DNA of 64,000 nucleotides from Beaufortia kweichowensis. Taxonomy: Eukaryota > Chordata > Actinopteri > Cypriniformes > Gastromyzontidae. A model generated the notes under the pieces. The model saw only the letters and a program-made list of their open reading frames with translations, was not told the DNA's origin and did not search any database. The first letter of the stretch is position 1; the number at the start of each line of letters is the position of its first letter. Position numbers and translations under genes: made by a program. The stretch is taken from the NCBI GenBank assembly GCA_019155185.1, contig CM032807.1, forward strand, positions 14,792,200-14,856,199, given 5' to 3'. Of this stretch, positions 43,000-54,480 are shown piece after piece.

Positions 43000-43190
43000 A
43001 CAAGCTGGCTAAATTGTAAGAATTCGTACAATCTCATTTGTACATTTTAGTATGATTTGCCTTCTCCCTAGTGACGTTTGGCTTAGGGGCGGACCTTCAT
43101 CCTTGCTTTTTAATAATTGTATATTTTTGTACATTTCACATAAGCAATACTGATTAGCCACCTCGTGAAATACGTATGAGATCAGGTTGG
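43000..43190. mobile_element. MITE related to 35744-35940, copy 2
   Basis: AGCTGGCTAAATTGTAAG, AATTCGTACAATCTCATTTG, CTCCCTAGTGACGTTTGGC and GATTAGCCACCTCGTGAAAT. It shares ends and the GTACAATCTCATT motif with copy 1 but lacks the tandem expansion. Confidence 0.6.
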
Positions 43191-43499
43191 AATATACATT
43201 TTTGGATATATACCTGACTGTGCATCAAAGTCCGTGTAAAAAAAAAAACTTTACATATTGGCTACATGATATAAACCGACATGTTGCTGCATATAGTTTC
43301 CTAAAGACCGTTCACTATACAGAACAAAAAACATAAAAGAATATGTTTACAGTTACATTCATTTATGATTTCTACCGTGGTCCAGAACAACTCTCATCCT
43401 ACAATCTTCCAAGGATTTCTCGAAATGTGTTTAAAACAAAAGCACCGACTGAGAAAGGAGGGTACAAGCCTGCGTCACACCAGCGACTGACAAAATAAC

Positions 43500-44560
43500 T
43501 GCAGATAATTAGAAGCTTTTGTAGCGCGAGCATCTTTCAACAAAGACACCTGCATTTCCTGCGACACACGCGGTGATTGTCATTTTTAATCTGCCTCTCC
43601 TGCGGGGCTCTCCGAGCGGCTGCGGGGAGTCCGGTGGGTGTGTGAGTGAATTCACACAGCGTTCCCGAACTGACAGGACACCCGCTGACGGATTAATCTG
43701 CGACCGTGCGCGGTCCACGACAACACGGCAAAGTCTAGAGCAAAAAAAGCCCAATAGGGTCAGCTGTTAAACTGTAATTTGAATGTCTTTCATTTCAGCG
43801 TAACAAATTAAATTAGAAAAACTGAGGAATGGAAGGTATTATAGTGATTTCCCAGAGGCGAGGTGGTGGATAACTGGGAATGTTTCGCATTTCTTGAAAT
43901 TGTCTTATTACAAGGTAATGAAGCGGCGATAAAATCAACTTTTGTCTGTTTAACGAGCACAACATGTGGGTACGAAAATGCAGTTCCACCCGTGGTAATA
44001 AGAGGTGAGCCATCTCCACAGCCCAGGCCCGAAGCGCTCTTTACCCCGCCGAGCTCGTCCGGTTTGGGAAATTAGTGCGGCTTGCTCTCCTTCATCTCTT
44101 CTGCTGAATGAAACTCTGTGTATGATCGCCAAGACAATTTGCCAGCCCGTGTGGCACCCAACCCATCAGACCCACGCCGCCCGCTTTCTGGCACCCCTTG
44201 CTGAATTATTCCCCCACCCCGCCAAATATAAAAACCGCTGCGATATGCACGACTGCATCCGAATGCCCGTCTCTGGCATTGTCGGGATCATTTTGGCTTG
44301 ATGCCAAACGTATTATATTGATCTCTCTTTCTACGCAGTTCAATGGTTTCAGACAATGCAGATTTCCAGCAGAACATATTAGGCAAATAACGCGAGCCCG
44401 GAGGCCTGCGCTCGGAGACCTGCGTCCCTAATATCAATGCCTCGGTCTCAGCCTGAAGCTCAGAAGCAATCAAGACGCTGTGCTCTCAATCCCATCACCA
44501 TTCACTACAAAACCTCCTCTTCAAATCACGTCTCAGGCCCTAAAACATCGGTGTAATTGA
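43500..44560. promoter_or_regulatory. Longest CNE-like island in the window
   Basis: About 1 kb near 50% GC with many CpGs and no repeat. Sites include CGGATTAATCTGCG near 43688, CTAATATCAATGCC near 44428 and AAATTAGTGCGG near 44067. Up to four overlapping ORFs per strand indicate few stops but no consistent frame. I see no splice-bounded exon with a recognisable protein. A CpG-rich regulatory region or distal promoter is inferred. Confidence 0.4.
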
Positions 44561-44693
44561 GTGTTACTTCAGCTATGGATACCTTTGACCCCATGGACAT
44601 TAAGAGAATAAACTTATAATACTCGCACCTTTTTACACCCTCACTAGATCATTTAATTTGTTTACTAACAACATGCATAAATGCGACACCAAC

Positions 44694-44759
44694 ATGTCAT
44701 TTCCACCACATCTCAAATTATGTGTTTTGTTTATTATTATTCTGTAGTGGAAATGACAT
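44694..44759. repeat. Short inverted repeat (hairpin)
   Basis: ATGTCATTTCCACCACA (44694-44710) pairs with TGTAGTGGAAATGACAT (44743-44759) at 16 of 17 positions around a 32-nt loop. It may be a tiny MITE remnant. Confidence 0.8.
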
Positions 44760-45002
44760 TTTGTGTTTTTTAAGAAATGATTGACTCTTCTTTGAGCACA
44801 GATGCGTGCGAAATGGTCACCTCGTACATTGTGAAGATGTCCTGTGAGATCAGGTTAAATAGTTTGCTTACAAAACTTTCTTTACACTTCACATCTGAAG
44901 TACTTCATCTGAAGGCCCTTTATTTGGAAGAATGCATGGAAATGCAATGAATCTGATCATATAACAACAAGGAAAGAATAAAATGTTCATTAAAAAAAAC
45001 TT

Positions 45003-45122
45003 GAATTCATGGCTCATGCAATGCAAACATCATGGATTTGATCTGAGGAACACACATACTGATGTATACCTTGTAATACACTTCTGTACAAAGCGTCTGT
45101 CAAATGCATCAATGTAAATGTA
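45003..45122 (+). mobile_element. tRNA-derived SINE, truncated head
   Basis: CATGGATTTGATCTGAGGAA is a decayed B-box region, followed by CACACATACTGATGTATACC, CAAAGCGTCTGTCAAATGCA and TCAATGTAAATGTAG, the typical body and tail order of the cyprinid SINE. Confidence 0.65.
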
Positions 45123-45850
45123 GAAAAAGAAATATAAGAATGCTCCTAGCTACAAAACATCCTGAAACATTCCTGTATCAAGGATTGTTTTGGATTCTGG
45201 TGCCTCCGTTGGCATCTAATGACACTTATCGGTTTCTATTCTCGAGCAGGTCCGTTGGGCGTCCTGTTGGCATGCTGCTCTTTGCTTCTTTTGGCACGTT
45301 TCACTCTTCAGTGCTTTCCAAAGCAAACGTGGAAGCAGCCGTCTGCCTAAACTGCCTGGGCACAATACATCTGTTAATGGGCTCGTCTATGAGATCATCC
45401 CCCATCTTCTCAGATGGGAATCAGGGTAACATTCAACAGGAATCCTCCGCAGACTTGGCTTGCCAATCTGGCAACTACTTACAACCGTGTTTCGTGTTTA
45501 CCGCCTGCAAATGTGAAATGACTAAGCGTCTGAGTCTTTTTGACATGTCTAACAAGTGTCATATGCCTCTGATCGGCAGGGCTGCGATGAGTTTATTTTC
45601 GGGCGAAAACAGAAGCCAGCATTTCATTTGTCATCGGGCATCTTTTGTGACACATGGGCGTGATTTTTTTTATGTTTACATATTAGTGAGATCATTTGAA
45701 TATCTCCTGAATCATTTATTCAAAAAAAAAAACTACATTTATGTGACAAATGTCTTTAGGAGTACTTTTGAAGCCGTATTCATGTCGCCATTTTGGATAT
45801 TTATACTGTAGGTATCTCTTAATATCATAACCACTGGAATTAATTAAAAA
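45123..45850. other. Unique DNA containing a long incidental ORF
   Basis: The longest open frame of the window (plus strand, 45104-45811, 235 codons) lies here, starting inside the SINE tail. It has no domain, no conserved block and many low-complexity codons, so it is not called as a gene. The DNA is unique and CNE-like from 45180 to 45680. Confidence 0.45.
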
Positions 45851-46021
45851 TGCACTGTCCATTCATCTTAGTTTTACATTAGTTTTTACATTATTTAAAC
45901 TCATTTTAAGTCATTTCAACTCATAAAAATAAGTGATTGAAATGATTTGAAATTAGTTGACAATGTAAAACAGTTGAAATGACATGTCAAACTAAATTGA
46001 CTGGACTTTTTTTACAGTGTG
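45851..46021. mobile_element. MITE with ACTGTAAAAAA ends, copy 2
   Basis: The right end GACTTTTTTTACAGTGT is clear. The interior TCATTTCAACTC and GTTGAAATGACATGTCAA pair with each other. The left end (GCACTGTCCATTC) is weak. Confidence 0.5.
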
Positions 46022-46249
46022 GGTATAATCTGTATTATGGAATATATGTTTTTAAAAGAGATCTTTAGAATAAGAGTTGGAAAATGTGTAGAAAAAGCTT
46101 ATTAGTATCTATGTTAGTGGATAATGAGCTGGTTATGATCCGATTTGGAATAGAGAAAATTTTATTGGTTATAATATGTAACTCTGACTGTGAAATCCAG
46201 GATAAAGACTCAAAATCTAATTATGAGATAAGCATCAAAGTGTCAGAGC

Positions 46250-46560
46250 CATAAAAATGACAAATAAATGTAATGTGTGTTTATTGCTGTAAAATATGAT
46301 GATCATTTATAATACTGAAATTATTGATCTTAAATACTGAAATTAATGATTTTATTGTCAATACTGTATTTTATTATTTTGGACAAAACAGAAAGTTGGC
46401 TTCCTCAACATTGATTTTAATCTTTGACATGTCATCACTCAGTCAATATTAAAGATATAAAGGTTATATTTTTACAGAATGTTCTTTACATTATGAAGAA
46501 TGGCTTTATGTAAATCACAGTATATTACAGACTGAGCCACAGAAACCCTCACTGGTTATA
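46250..46560 (-). mobile_element. tRNA-derived SINE related to 8630-8831
   Basis: GTCAATATTAAAGATATAAA, GGTTATATTTTTACAGAATG and GGCTTTATGTAAATCACAG align with the 8.6-kb copy, and minus-strand TTTCTGTGGCTCAGTCTG is the tRNA-like start. The B box is lost. Confidence 0.5.
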
Positions 46561-46899
46561 CTGTATTCTGAGCTGGTTCTACATTTTATAATATAATTTA
46601 CTTCATTATAAGTTCATTACAATCATTAAAAAGTATGATATGTTTTCAAGATGAGTTGCTTATTATAGAATTAGCTGGTTATAATATGTTATGTAAAAAA
46701 TTAAGATCACATTTCTGATTGTTGACAGAGTTTAAATAGGATATACAGTCATTTTAGTTACGCAAAATGATGGGCACCACATGGTCTGATGTGAAATGAT
46801 GTGGAATAATTGGGCTAATAAAAGACTGAAAGAGAAACGGTAATAACACTAGACATGGATTAATTTGCTTAAGCTTGAATAAGTATTTATGCGTTTCAT

Positions 46900-47300
46900 T
46901 ATTTATTCGATTTAATGTGTAGTCCAGGACATTAAGACATCTGTCTGCGGTTTAAGTGTCTAAAATGAATTCATTTATCAATTAACTCATCTTTGTAGGA
47001 ATCAATCACTTCCCCATTAGACAATGTCTAAGTCTTCATGGTCAACACCTCTTCGACTTCACAGAGGACACACACGTGGGATTTTAATTCTGTATTCATT
47101 CGCTCAGGGGCTGGTAAGGGGACTCTGGGGAGCCCTATCACAGCTCTATATGCAAATGTTCCTGCACCTGGGCAGTGGCGCAGACATGCTGTGAGGTTAT
47201 TTATGCAAATCTGAGCGCGAACGCACATAGCCACAGACACTGGCGGTATGATTTTAGATGAGCGGTTCGGACAGGACCGTAAGAAGAGAGTGCATGCAAA
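46900..47300. promoter_or_regulatory. CNE-like island with two octamer-type sites
   Basis: ATATGCAAATGTTCC (47150) and TTATGCAAATCTGAG (47202) lie 52 bp apart in the same orientation. Nearby are ATCAATTAACTC and GATTTTAATTC. Unique and balanced; enhancer function inferred. Confidence 0.4.
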
Positions 47301-47344
47301 CATGGAAATATGAGATGCAGCAAACACTCTTAGGGAATGCAAAA

Positions 47345-47396
47345 AGCTTGAATGCACTGTAAGTTGTTTTGAATAAAAGCGTACAAGTAAATGAAT
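47345..47396 (+). mobile_element. SINE tail fragment
   Basis: CTTGAATGCACTGTAAGTTG and TTTTGAATAAAAGCGTAC match the fish SINE tail consensus order. Confidence 0.6.
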
Positions 47397-48042
47397 CAGT
47401 TTAAAAGTGGAACTGACTTTTGCAGGATGTAAACAACACTGGTGTCCAGAAACACTTCCTTCAGTTCATTTTACATATGTAATTAAGTCTTAAAGATGTT
47501 CGATAATCATTTGGATGTTGTTGTAAAGGTTCTGCTGGTTGTATTTTGTTCTGACATTTGTGCAGTGTAAAAAACTGAAACAGGCAGTGCTTTTGGACCA
47601 GTGACTTTGAGCATCACAAAAAAAAAAAAATCAGCAAAGAAATAGCTAAAAACAATGACTGAAAAGGGTTTTAAAATGTTTCCCACACCCCGTGGAACAA
47701 GAGTATATACCTGGAGAGAAGTGTCAAATAGCATTCCCATTTTAGAAATACCCCGATACTTAAATACCTGGATGCTGATTTCTTTTCACTTGAATTGTAA
47801 TTGCCATGTGACTGAACATGTGACTCTTGATTGGAACTTCCGGGTGTATATTCATAGATATACATAGATGCATCATTAGGAAGCCATCCACCCTATTGAA
47901 TCTGATATTAATAATGAAAATCAAATAAATCTGTGAACACCTGAGAACAAGCGGACTGTGCGTCTGCAACTTTATATGCATGTATGAAGTATGAAAAATG
48001 ATACATGCCGTTATGTAGACCCAAAAATTATAATTATATTAC
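47397..48042. other. Intergenic DNA, nothing supported
   Basis: AT-rich, no gene, no family recognised. Confidence 0.5.
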
Positions 48043-48205
48043 ACAGCACTCAGGAATACTTGATTCTGATTGGCCAGTCGTTAAACTTCAAGATATGTTA
48101 TTCCTTGATAACAACTGCTCAAAACGAATAACACAAAGTCATCTGGGTACTCTGAGTCAACTTGACTTAAAATTATTTACTCACTAATAAATTAGATAGA
48201 AATAT
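48043..48205 (+). repeat. GAATACTTGATTC dispersed repeat, copy 2
   Basis: CAGGAATACTTGATTCTGAT, TGGCCAGTCG and GATAACAACTGCTCAAAACG match the 13.6- and 54.3-kb copies. Confidence 0.65.
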
Positions 48206-48476
48206 TACTAACAAATAACCAAATGGCGAGTTTGTCTTATTTGAACGTTGTGTATAAAACAAATAGGAATAGGTCCCATTTCCAGTTCAAATCAATGCAT
48301 CTTTTATAACCTGAGGTTGTGCAATGTTGTGGCATCTTGAAGAACTTCTGAGTTATGACAACAATGGAAATGGCGAAACTAAATTAAGATGGGGTTTCAG
48401 AAGTGTTTGGTCATTGACATATTATATTAAATATAGACACACATCACCACTGATTGACTGTAGTACAGACAAAATG

Positions 48477-48478
<2 letters not shown>

Positions 48479-48523
<45 letters not shown>
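48479..48523. repeat. (TC)n microsatellite
   Basis: About 22 perfect TC units. Confidence 0.97.
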
Positions 48524-48526
<3 letters not shown>

Positions 48527-48639
48527 AATGTGTTAAAGCAGTGGGTTGTAAATGAGGACAAAACAAATGATCAGCACGCGCAGTTGGAACGCCACCCAAC
48601 CGCGTACCACTCCTGTGAAAAACATCGCACAGGAAATGT

Positions 48640-49330
48640 CTTTTTAAAATAAACAAGCTCTCGCAGCAGACAATGGGCGAAATTAATGTGCAAATGTATG
48701 CGAGAAATTAAAAGGCAGAATTAGGCAGGCAAATGAGGAAGCTACTTTCTCAAATTGTTGGAATTATGAATAATTGTGGCAAATTCACCGCTTCTAATAT
48801 GACTTTTCGGGCTGTAAACAAAAGCTTAATTGTGAAAATTCATAGGTGATTGCGAGTGGCCTTGGATTAAATGACATTAAATAAAGGGACAAAATCAAAA
48901 CCTCTTTGCTTCTCTTGCCAAAAAAAAGAGTTAAGACAGCTCATCTTATGTCAGTTTCTAACTCATCTTTGAGGTCAATAAGAGCCGTTTTATTTCTGGA
49001 CCAATGACGGTTTGTCAAAAGTATCTTCTGGATAAGAGCGCCTGTGGGTGGATCGACAGCTTTGACTTCATCATCAGCATGACTTTTATCTTAAGACTAG
49101 CTTTTCACAGGCCGTAAAACGAAACCTCTCCTTGTGTTTTGATGGACTACGTGAGCTAACAAACTCATGGTTGCAGGAGCGGCTGTCTGATAAGGGATGG
49201 GAAGATTGAACATTAGAGGAGGAGAAGAAAGCTTGGGAGGAGATGTCGTGAAACTCTCTGGAGACTGAGGTGCTGCATTGTTTTGATGTGGTGCTTGACA
49301 GACCTTAGAAGTGCTCGCAACACGCCGTAC
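48640..49330. promoter_or_regulatory. CNE-like island
   Basis: Unique, with GCGAAATTAATGTGC, GAATTATGAATAATTG and AGCTTAATTGTG in the first 200 bp, then balanced DNA. The minus ORF at 49097-49342 has no recognisable content. Confidence 0.35.
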
Positions 49331-50060
49331 CAGAAATGCCAAAATCCTGTTTTATATGCATGCGTACTGTATACTGGAATATCACGCAGATCTTTTGAGA
49401 AGACATCATTATGGTGTGTTCAGAAGATTAGATCTACTGGGACAACTGGGTCAAGACCAACGAACAGCCTTATGGGTGTCACTTTATAGTAAATTTGTTA
49501 CTGAATGAGGAATTAAAACAGATATCAAATGAAATATACAGACATTTAATCCCCAATAAATAAAATATTGTTAATTAGAAACAAGTTAAGTTACCCAACA
49601 TAGACTTAATATTTATTTTTTGCAAATAAATAATTAAAATCTGTAAAACATGAACACACTGATGAACACTGGAGTCTAAACCTTTTTTGATTTACTTTTT
49701 AATAAAAAATGCTTTTATGTCAAAAACTTAAATAATGAAGTAAAAGTAAAGTTAAAAGTAAATCATTAATTTTTTTAAGGCATGTGTGTGTTTACACTTT
49801 ATATAATACATTTTATATTTTATTTTTATATTAAAATGTTGCAGGAAGATGTATAGTAGCCTGACGGTTATGGTTAAGGAAAATGTAAAACATCTCTTAT
49901 GGCAAATGGAAAAATTTAATTCACATTAAGTGCTTCCTGATTTTATTTAAATGGTGTGTATATATATATACAAGCTACAAAGATCAATATAGTATAGAAT
50001 AAATGTCACGCTCAATTGATCGCCGTTCCAAACAACAGACTGAACTTAAACTGGTCAGTC
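49331..50060. other. AT-rich intergenic DNA
   Basis: Nothing supported beyond a short TATATATATA at about 49960. Confidence 0.5.
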
Positions 50061-50066
50061 CTCAAC

Positions 50067-50137
50067 GGGTTTGAATGACATAAGGGTGAAAAAATCATGA
50101 CATCATTTTTATTTTGGGGTAAATTATCCCTTTAAGA
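50067..50137 (-). repeat. GGAACAGTTCACCC dispersed repeat, inverted copy
   Basis: GGGTTTGAATGACATAAGGG and TTGGGGTAAATTATCCCTTT are the reverse of the family start at 37.25 kb. Confidence 0.6.
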
Positions 50138-50329
50138 AACACATATTCTTCTTGGGGAGTGTGTGCTTGTGACTGAAAAATGATTTTCTCGCTGTTAATC
50201 TAGAGAACAGATCAGTTTACAAGAATACAAGAAAAAAACAAACTGGTTTAGTGATACTTTCCCTGTAATATTCTTAAGAGTGTTGGCTTTGAAAGACAGA
50301 TTGAGAGGCTCTATTATGGTTGACGTTTG

Positions 50330-50760
50330 ATGGTGCTCTCAAAGGGTTACAGGCCCAAACGCACACCTCTGCTTTCAAGTGGGACTTGAAGCACCTCAAT
50401 GCCAGTGAATTTAGAGAGTCACACGGCTTCCTGTGAAAGGACCGAGCTGCTCGTTCTCTCCCTCCTCAAAACCAACAGGAAAAAGTAACAATAGAAGATG
50501 AAGTGAAAACTTTGTAAGAGCGAGACGGCAATTAACAGAGTGTTAATGAATTCTGTTTCATTATCTGCGAATCAACAGGCTTGTGTTAATTACGAGCCGA
50601 ACAGGCTCTTCTCCTCCAAAGCTCTACCCCGAGACATAAAACACACTCAGCTCTTACCTGAAGCCACAGGTGGTCCTCGGATGAAATGATGTCCTCACGC
50701 AATTGTACTTGATTTACCTTCATCACGAAACAAGAGCCTTTGAACCTGATTGAAGACAAG
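50330..50760. promoter_or_regulatory. CNE-like island (speculative)
   Basis: Unique DNA with GCAATTAACAGAGTG, GTTAATGAATTC and GTGTTAATTACGAGCC near 50530-50600. Balanced composition, no coding match. Confidence 0.35.
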
Positions 50761-51079
50761 TGAGAAAATTGTGTTTGTGATACAGAACGCGAAGGACTCC
50801 ACCGTTTTCTTTTTAATGAAGGTGAAGATATGTAAAGTCTATACCATTAAACGGGAATGTTGTTGCCTCAGTGCACATTGTATTGAGGGAACACAAGGGG
50901 AAATTTCACAAAAATGTAAAGTGGATAAATGTGCATTGCATGACACATCTGCACAAAACAGGAAACCATTTTAACCTCTGCATTTCTCTAATTCATGTAC
51001 GATTATTGTAGTTTTTTTTTAGCACATTGACAAAGAAACAGTGTAAAATATTTGTGCTTTATTTAAGACTAAAACCGAG

Positions 51080-51110
<31 letters not shown>
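51080..51110. repeat. (TA)n microsatellite
   Basis: About 14 TA units. Confidence 0.95.
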
Positions 51111-51113
<3 letters not shown>

Positions 51114-51499
51114 TATTAAATAAATATTAATTTTAAAATTCAATCCTCTAGAACTTGTAGAGTATGAATTTTAATTCAAGTGTTACTACAAAGCGCTTAG
51201 AATAAAATATGAAAAATGATTTGAAGGAAAGTCCAACATAATATAGGGGTGTTTTAGCATCCAACCTGAAAAATCATAATCTTATTTTATTTCTTTTTCA
51301 CTTTTGTTCTGCCCCTTTTTTTCTCTGGAATGTCTTTACATAAAAACACTTAATGTTCCAACAGTTTAATGTTAAGAGCTTGCTGTAATTGTGTTTATCA
51401 GTAAGTATACAGCCCAGTGTCAAGTGACAAAAAACTTCATGTTTTCTAGCCTGAATGGTGTCCATCATTATTTCATCTCCAAGCCGTTGTAAGAGACTG

Positions 51500-52200
51500 C
51501 ATACCTTAGCGTATGCAAATCAGCAACCTTGAGATTTCTGACTCTTCTATTGGCTATTGAAATCTTCCTGCAAATAACAGACAAAAACCTCGACAAGTCG
51601 ATTGTTCCAAAGAGGACAAGAGAAACCTCTCAGCAGAAGGTCAAATCATTTGTATGTGACCATCCGATTTGTATTTTTAATGGAGCATTTGCCAGGCCAG
51701 CTGATCCAAAGCATTTCAGAAAGTCACTTTGCTCAACAAAACATTTGTGTCCCGTCGCTATTTTTCAAATGCAAAAATAAGTTGCTAATTTTGTCAGTGC
51801 TCTTTCTAGACAGTGCAGGTTTAATTGCTAATTGTTAACTGGGAATGAATGCATTTGCATATTAATTAGGGAGGCCATTTACATTTTTAATTTGCTGCCT
51901 TCAAAGGGGGTGAGATAAAAGGTCGCACAATTTTAAATAATTTATGCTCCACCGCTGAAAAGAAGCTGAAAAGAAGAGCTCAGCTGATTTTAACCCCTGA
52001 GAGTTTTACAGAATAAGGCTCTCCAAAAATTGTTTTTACAAATCTAATTAAACGGAAGACGGCTCAGAGCAGACAGGAACTCGGTCGCCCGGCGGTAAGG
52101 CATGCATTGAAGATCTCTGTGATAGTTTTGTGAACTTTGTAGTTTGTTCTGTTTACTTAGACGTCTGAAATGAAATATTAGGAAGATTGGGGAAAATTGT
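51500..52200. promoter_or_regulatory. CNE-like element with POU/homeodomain composite
   Basis: GCATTTGCATATTAATTAGG (51851-51870) fuses an octamer (ATTTGCAT) with a TAATTA core. CATTTTTAATTTGCTGCC and CAATTTTAAATAATTTATG follow within 100 bp. Flanking DNA is unique. This arrangement is typical of vertebrate developmental enhancers, but function is inferred. Confidence 0.45.
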
Positions 52201-52449
52201 AATTGTAGTTTTTGTACATTTACCTTCATAATTCACAGCCTGCTCCAAATATATCAGCCATCTTACTGATAAAACACACGCACGCACGTCAGCTGTGTCA
52301 TTAGAAGTTTAATGAGAAAAGACTAGATCACAATATCAGAATGGTACAAATGTTATGTAACATTTAACAGAAATTTTACATATTAATATTCATTCATGTC
52401 AATTCATATGAATATTATTTCAGGTTAACACAAAGTTCATAAGCAACCT

Positions 52450-52505
52450 GCAATTACATGTTATAAACATAGATGGCGACAGAGAGGCATGGATTGCAGC
52501 TTTAA
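52450..52505. mobile_element. MITE with TTAAAGCTGCAATC end, fragment (copy 3)
   Basis: AACATAGATGGCGACAGAGA and GGATTGCAGCTTTAAA match the right end of the 7.0- and 16.1-kb copies. The left end is not identifiable. Confidence 0.5.
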
Positions 52506-52639
52506 ATAATAACGTAAACAACACTACTAAATAGTTCTCATATCAATATCGATCATAATTAATATTGTATTTCCATCAAAGTCTCAAACCTTTTGTGGTT
52601 TAGCTTTTAATAAGCTTACTGCACTATGTGTGATGGTAT

Positions 52640-53740
52640 TATCTGTGGCACTATAAAGCACTAGCCCACGGTCTGCGGTGTGCGTGCGTTTCCTTCATTT
52701 GGCGCGACCGTTCTTCGTTTCTGAAGCACATTGTTATTTTTTTTTATTCCTTTCTGTACCACTGATCTTAATTACACACCCCAAATGAACCAAGAGCGGT
52801 TACATTTAAAGCCGAATACGTCGTCATTGTCTGTTTGGCATTCGCTCTTTAAGCCAATGCACTTAAATTACATCCTGACAATCCCAGCATGCATTAGAGG
52901 ACTGAGAGAGAGAAAAAAGAAAGGTTGTGTGCGCAAAAAAAGTTGTGTGACATCCCTCCACCAGCGAAATCGCATTTAAAAAACATTGATTCCGTGTGTC
53001 GTCCCGTTCAACGATCCTAAAAAGAAACTTAACGTTTAATTGCCAGTGTCTTAAATAAAAGGTCTTACTCTCGATGGACCTAAAATCAAGTGAACAAACT
53101 CCATTCAGCCACTACTGAATGAAGTGCTGCCCTCTTGATTGAATAATTGATTTTTTGGAGCGGTCTGTGTTTAAGAGGGATAAGACGACATCCTTCAGGA
53201 CGTAATGATTGTAATTACCGCAGTGACTGGTCATGTCAAATATGACACTGAAAGGACTGTTATTAACCTTTATTATCCAACCAGAGAAATTTAGAGGAAA
53301 AACTGAGTGATTTGAGATGGGCTCGGTGGCGCTCACGTTTGCCGGCTGGTTAATTGACTGTGTAGTCAGAGTCACTGAGCTGTCCAAACTATTGATTCTT
53401 AATGTCCCCTTTCTATTTTAATCAAGCGTGATCGACTGTCAGCGGGGAGAATAGGTTTACAACGATTCGGGCGTTAATATGTTGCAAGATTTTTTGGACA
53501 GTGAACCGGAGGTCAGGTGACCCAGCCACCTGATGAACTTAATGATGCTTTAATCCACTGTTTTCAGCTGTTGGATGCCAAATTGAAACCTCATTGAGCT
53601 ACTGATGAATTTCAGGAAAAAGTGCCACATTTTAGCAGCTGTGCTCATTTACATATTCAGTCAATAATTAGCCCTTTGAGCAGAGAGGAGAGAGGGACCA
53701 GGGGGCTTCGGGCAGAGGATGGGGGATACTCACCCTAAGG
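52640..53740. promoter_or_regulatory. CNE-like cluster
   Basis: Unique, CpG-retaining DNA with CTTAATTACACACC near 52768, AATGATTGTAATTACCGC near 53204, GGTTAATTGACTG near 53347 and GTCAATAATTAGCCC near 53659. No coding match. Inferred regulatory. Confidence 0.35.
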
Positions 53741-53759
53741 AAGAGGATGAGGGTGGGTG

Positions 53760-54300
53760 GGCTGCCAAAATATTAATTTCTTTATATAAAAAACTAAAAT
53801 ATTATTTTTTTAAAATTGGAAATGGATTACTTGAACCAATTAATGAATAAATAAAGTCCAGCATAGATAGACATTTCTTCAGTGTTGTTTAAAAAGCTTC
53901 TCAGGTTGAAGCTGGATGATAAAATGTCAAGAGTATGATTTTAGAAATTCTTTCAAAGATGATTAAACGTAGTGTTCATTTATATTAGATGCTTTTAGTC
54001 ACAATATAATTCCCACAGTTACAATTGTGTCATTTCATGGTTTTGATGAGTTTACTACTATTATAAAATGTGGAAAAAATCTAAACAACAGTGAGTAAAT
54101 GTTTTCAAACTTTTGCCTGGTACTATATCAGACTTTCAGAAAAATGATCTGGTCAAACTCAAGTGTAAACTCTCAATTGCAACTTGATTATTTTCATAAC
54201 TATGAGACATAACTATGAGCAACATACCGTTACTGCATTTTTCATCAATTGTTAATATCAGTTCGTTGTTCATTCCTATTACAGTAGATTATTATACATT
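53760..54300. other. AT-rich intergenic DNA
   Basis: Nothing supported. Confidence 0.6.
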
Positions 54301-54303
54301 ATT

Positions 54304-54480
54304 ACGCAGCGCTCTGGAATACTTGATTCAAGTATTGGCCAGTCATGACATTAAGGTATTCCCAACAACATAACAGCAGCTCAAAACTTATAACACATGG
54401 TCATCCAGGTACTGTGAGTCAATTTGATCTTTAAATAATTCTTAATACATTTAATAGAAATATGCCTGAAGAACTTATAT
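54304..54480 (+). repeat. GAATACTTGATTC dispersed repeat, copy 3
   Basis: CGCTCTGGAATACTTGATTC and CAGCAGCTCAAAACTTATAA with GTCATCCAGGTACTGTGAGT. Relative to copies 1 and 2, the CTGATTGG is replaced by AAGTATTGG, an internal rearrangement. Confidence 0.65.

Noticed and set aside
45104..45811. 235-codon plus-strand ORF, the longest in the window
   Set aside because: It starts inside a SINE tail and has no domain, signal or conserved motif. It runs into A-rich low-complexity DNA, and its residue mix looks random. A chance open frame in stop-poor unique DNA is more likely than a gene.
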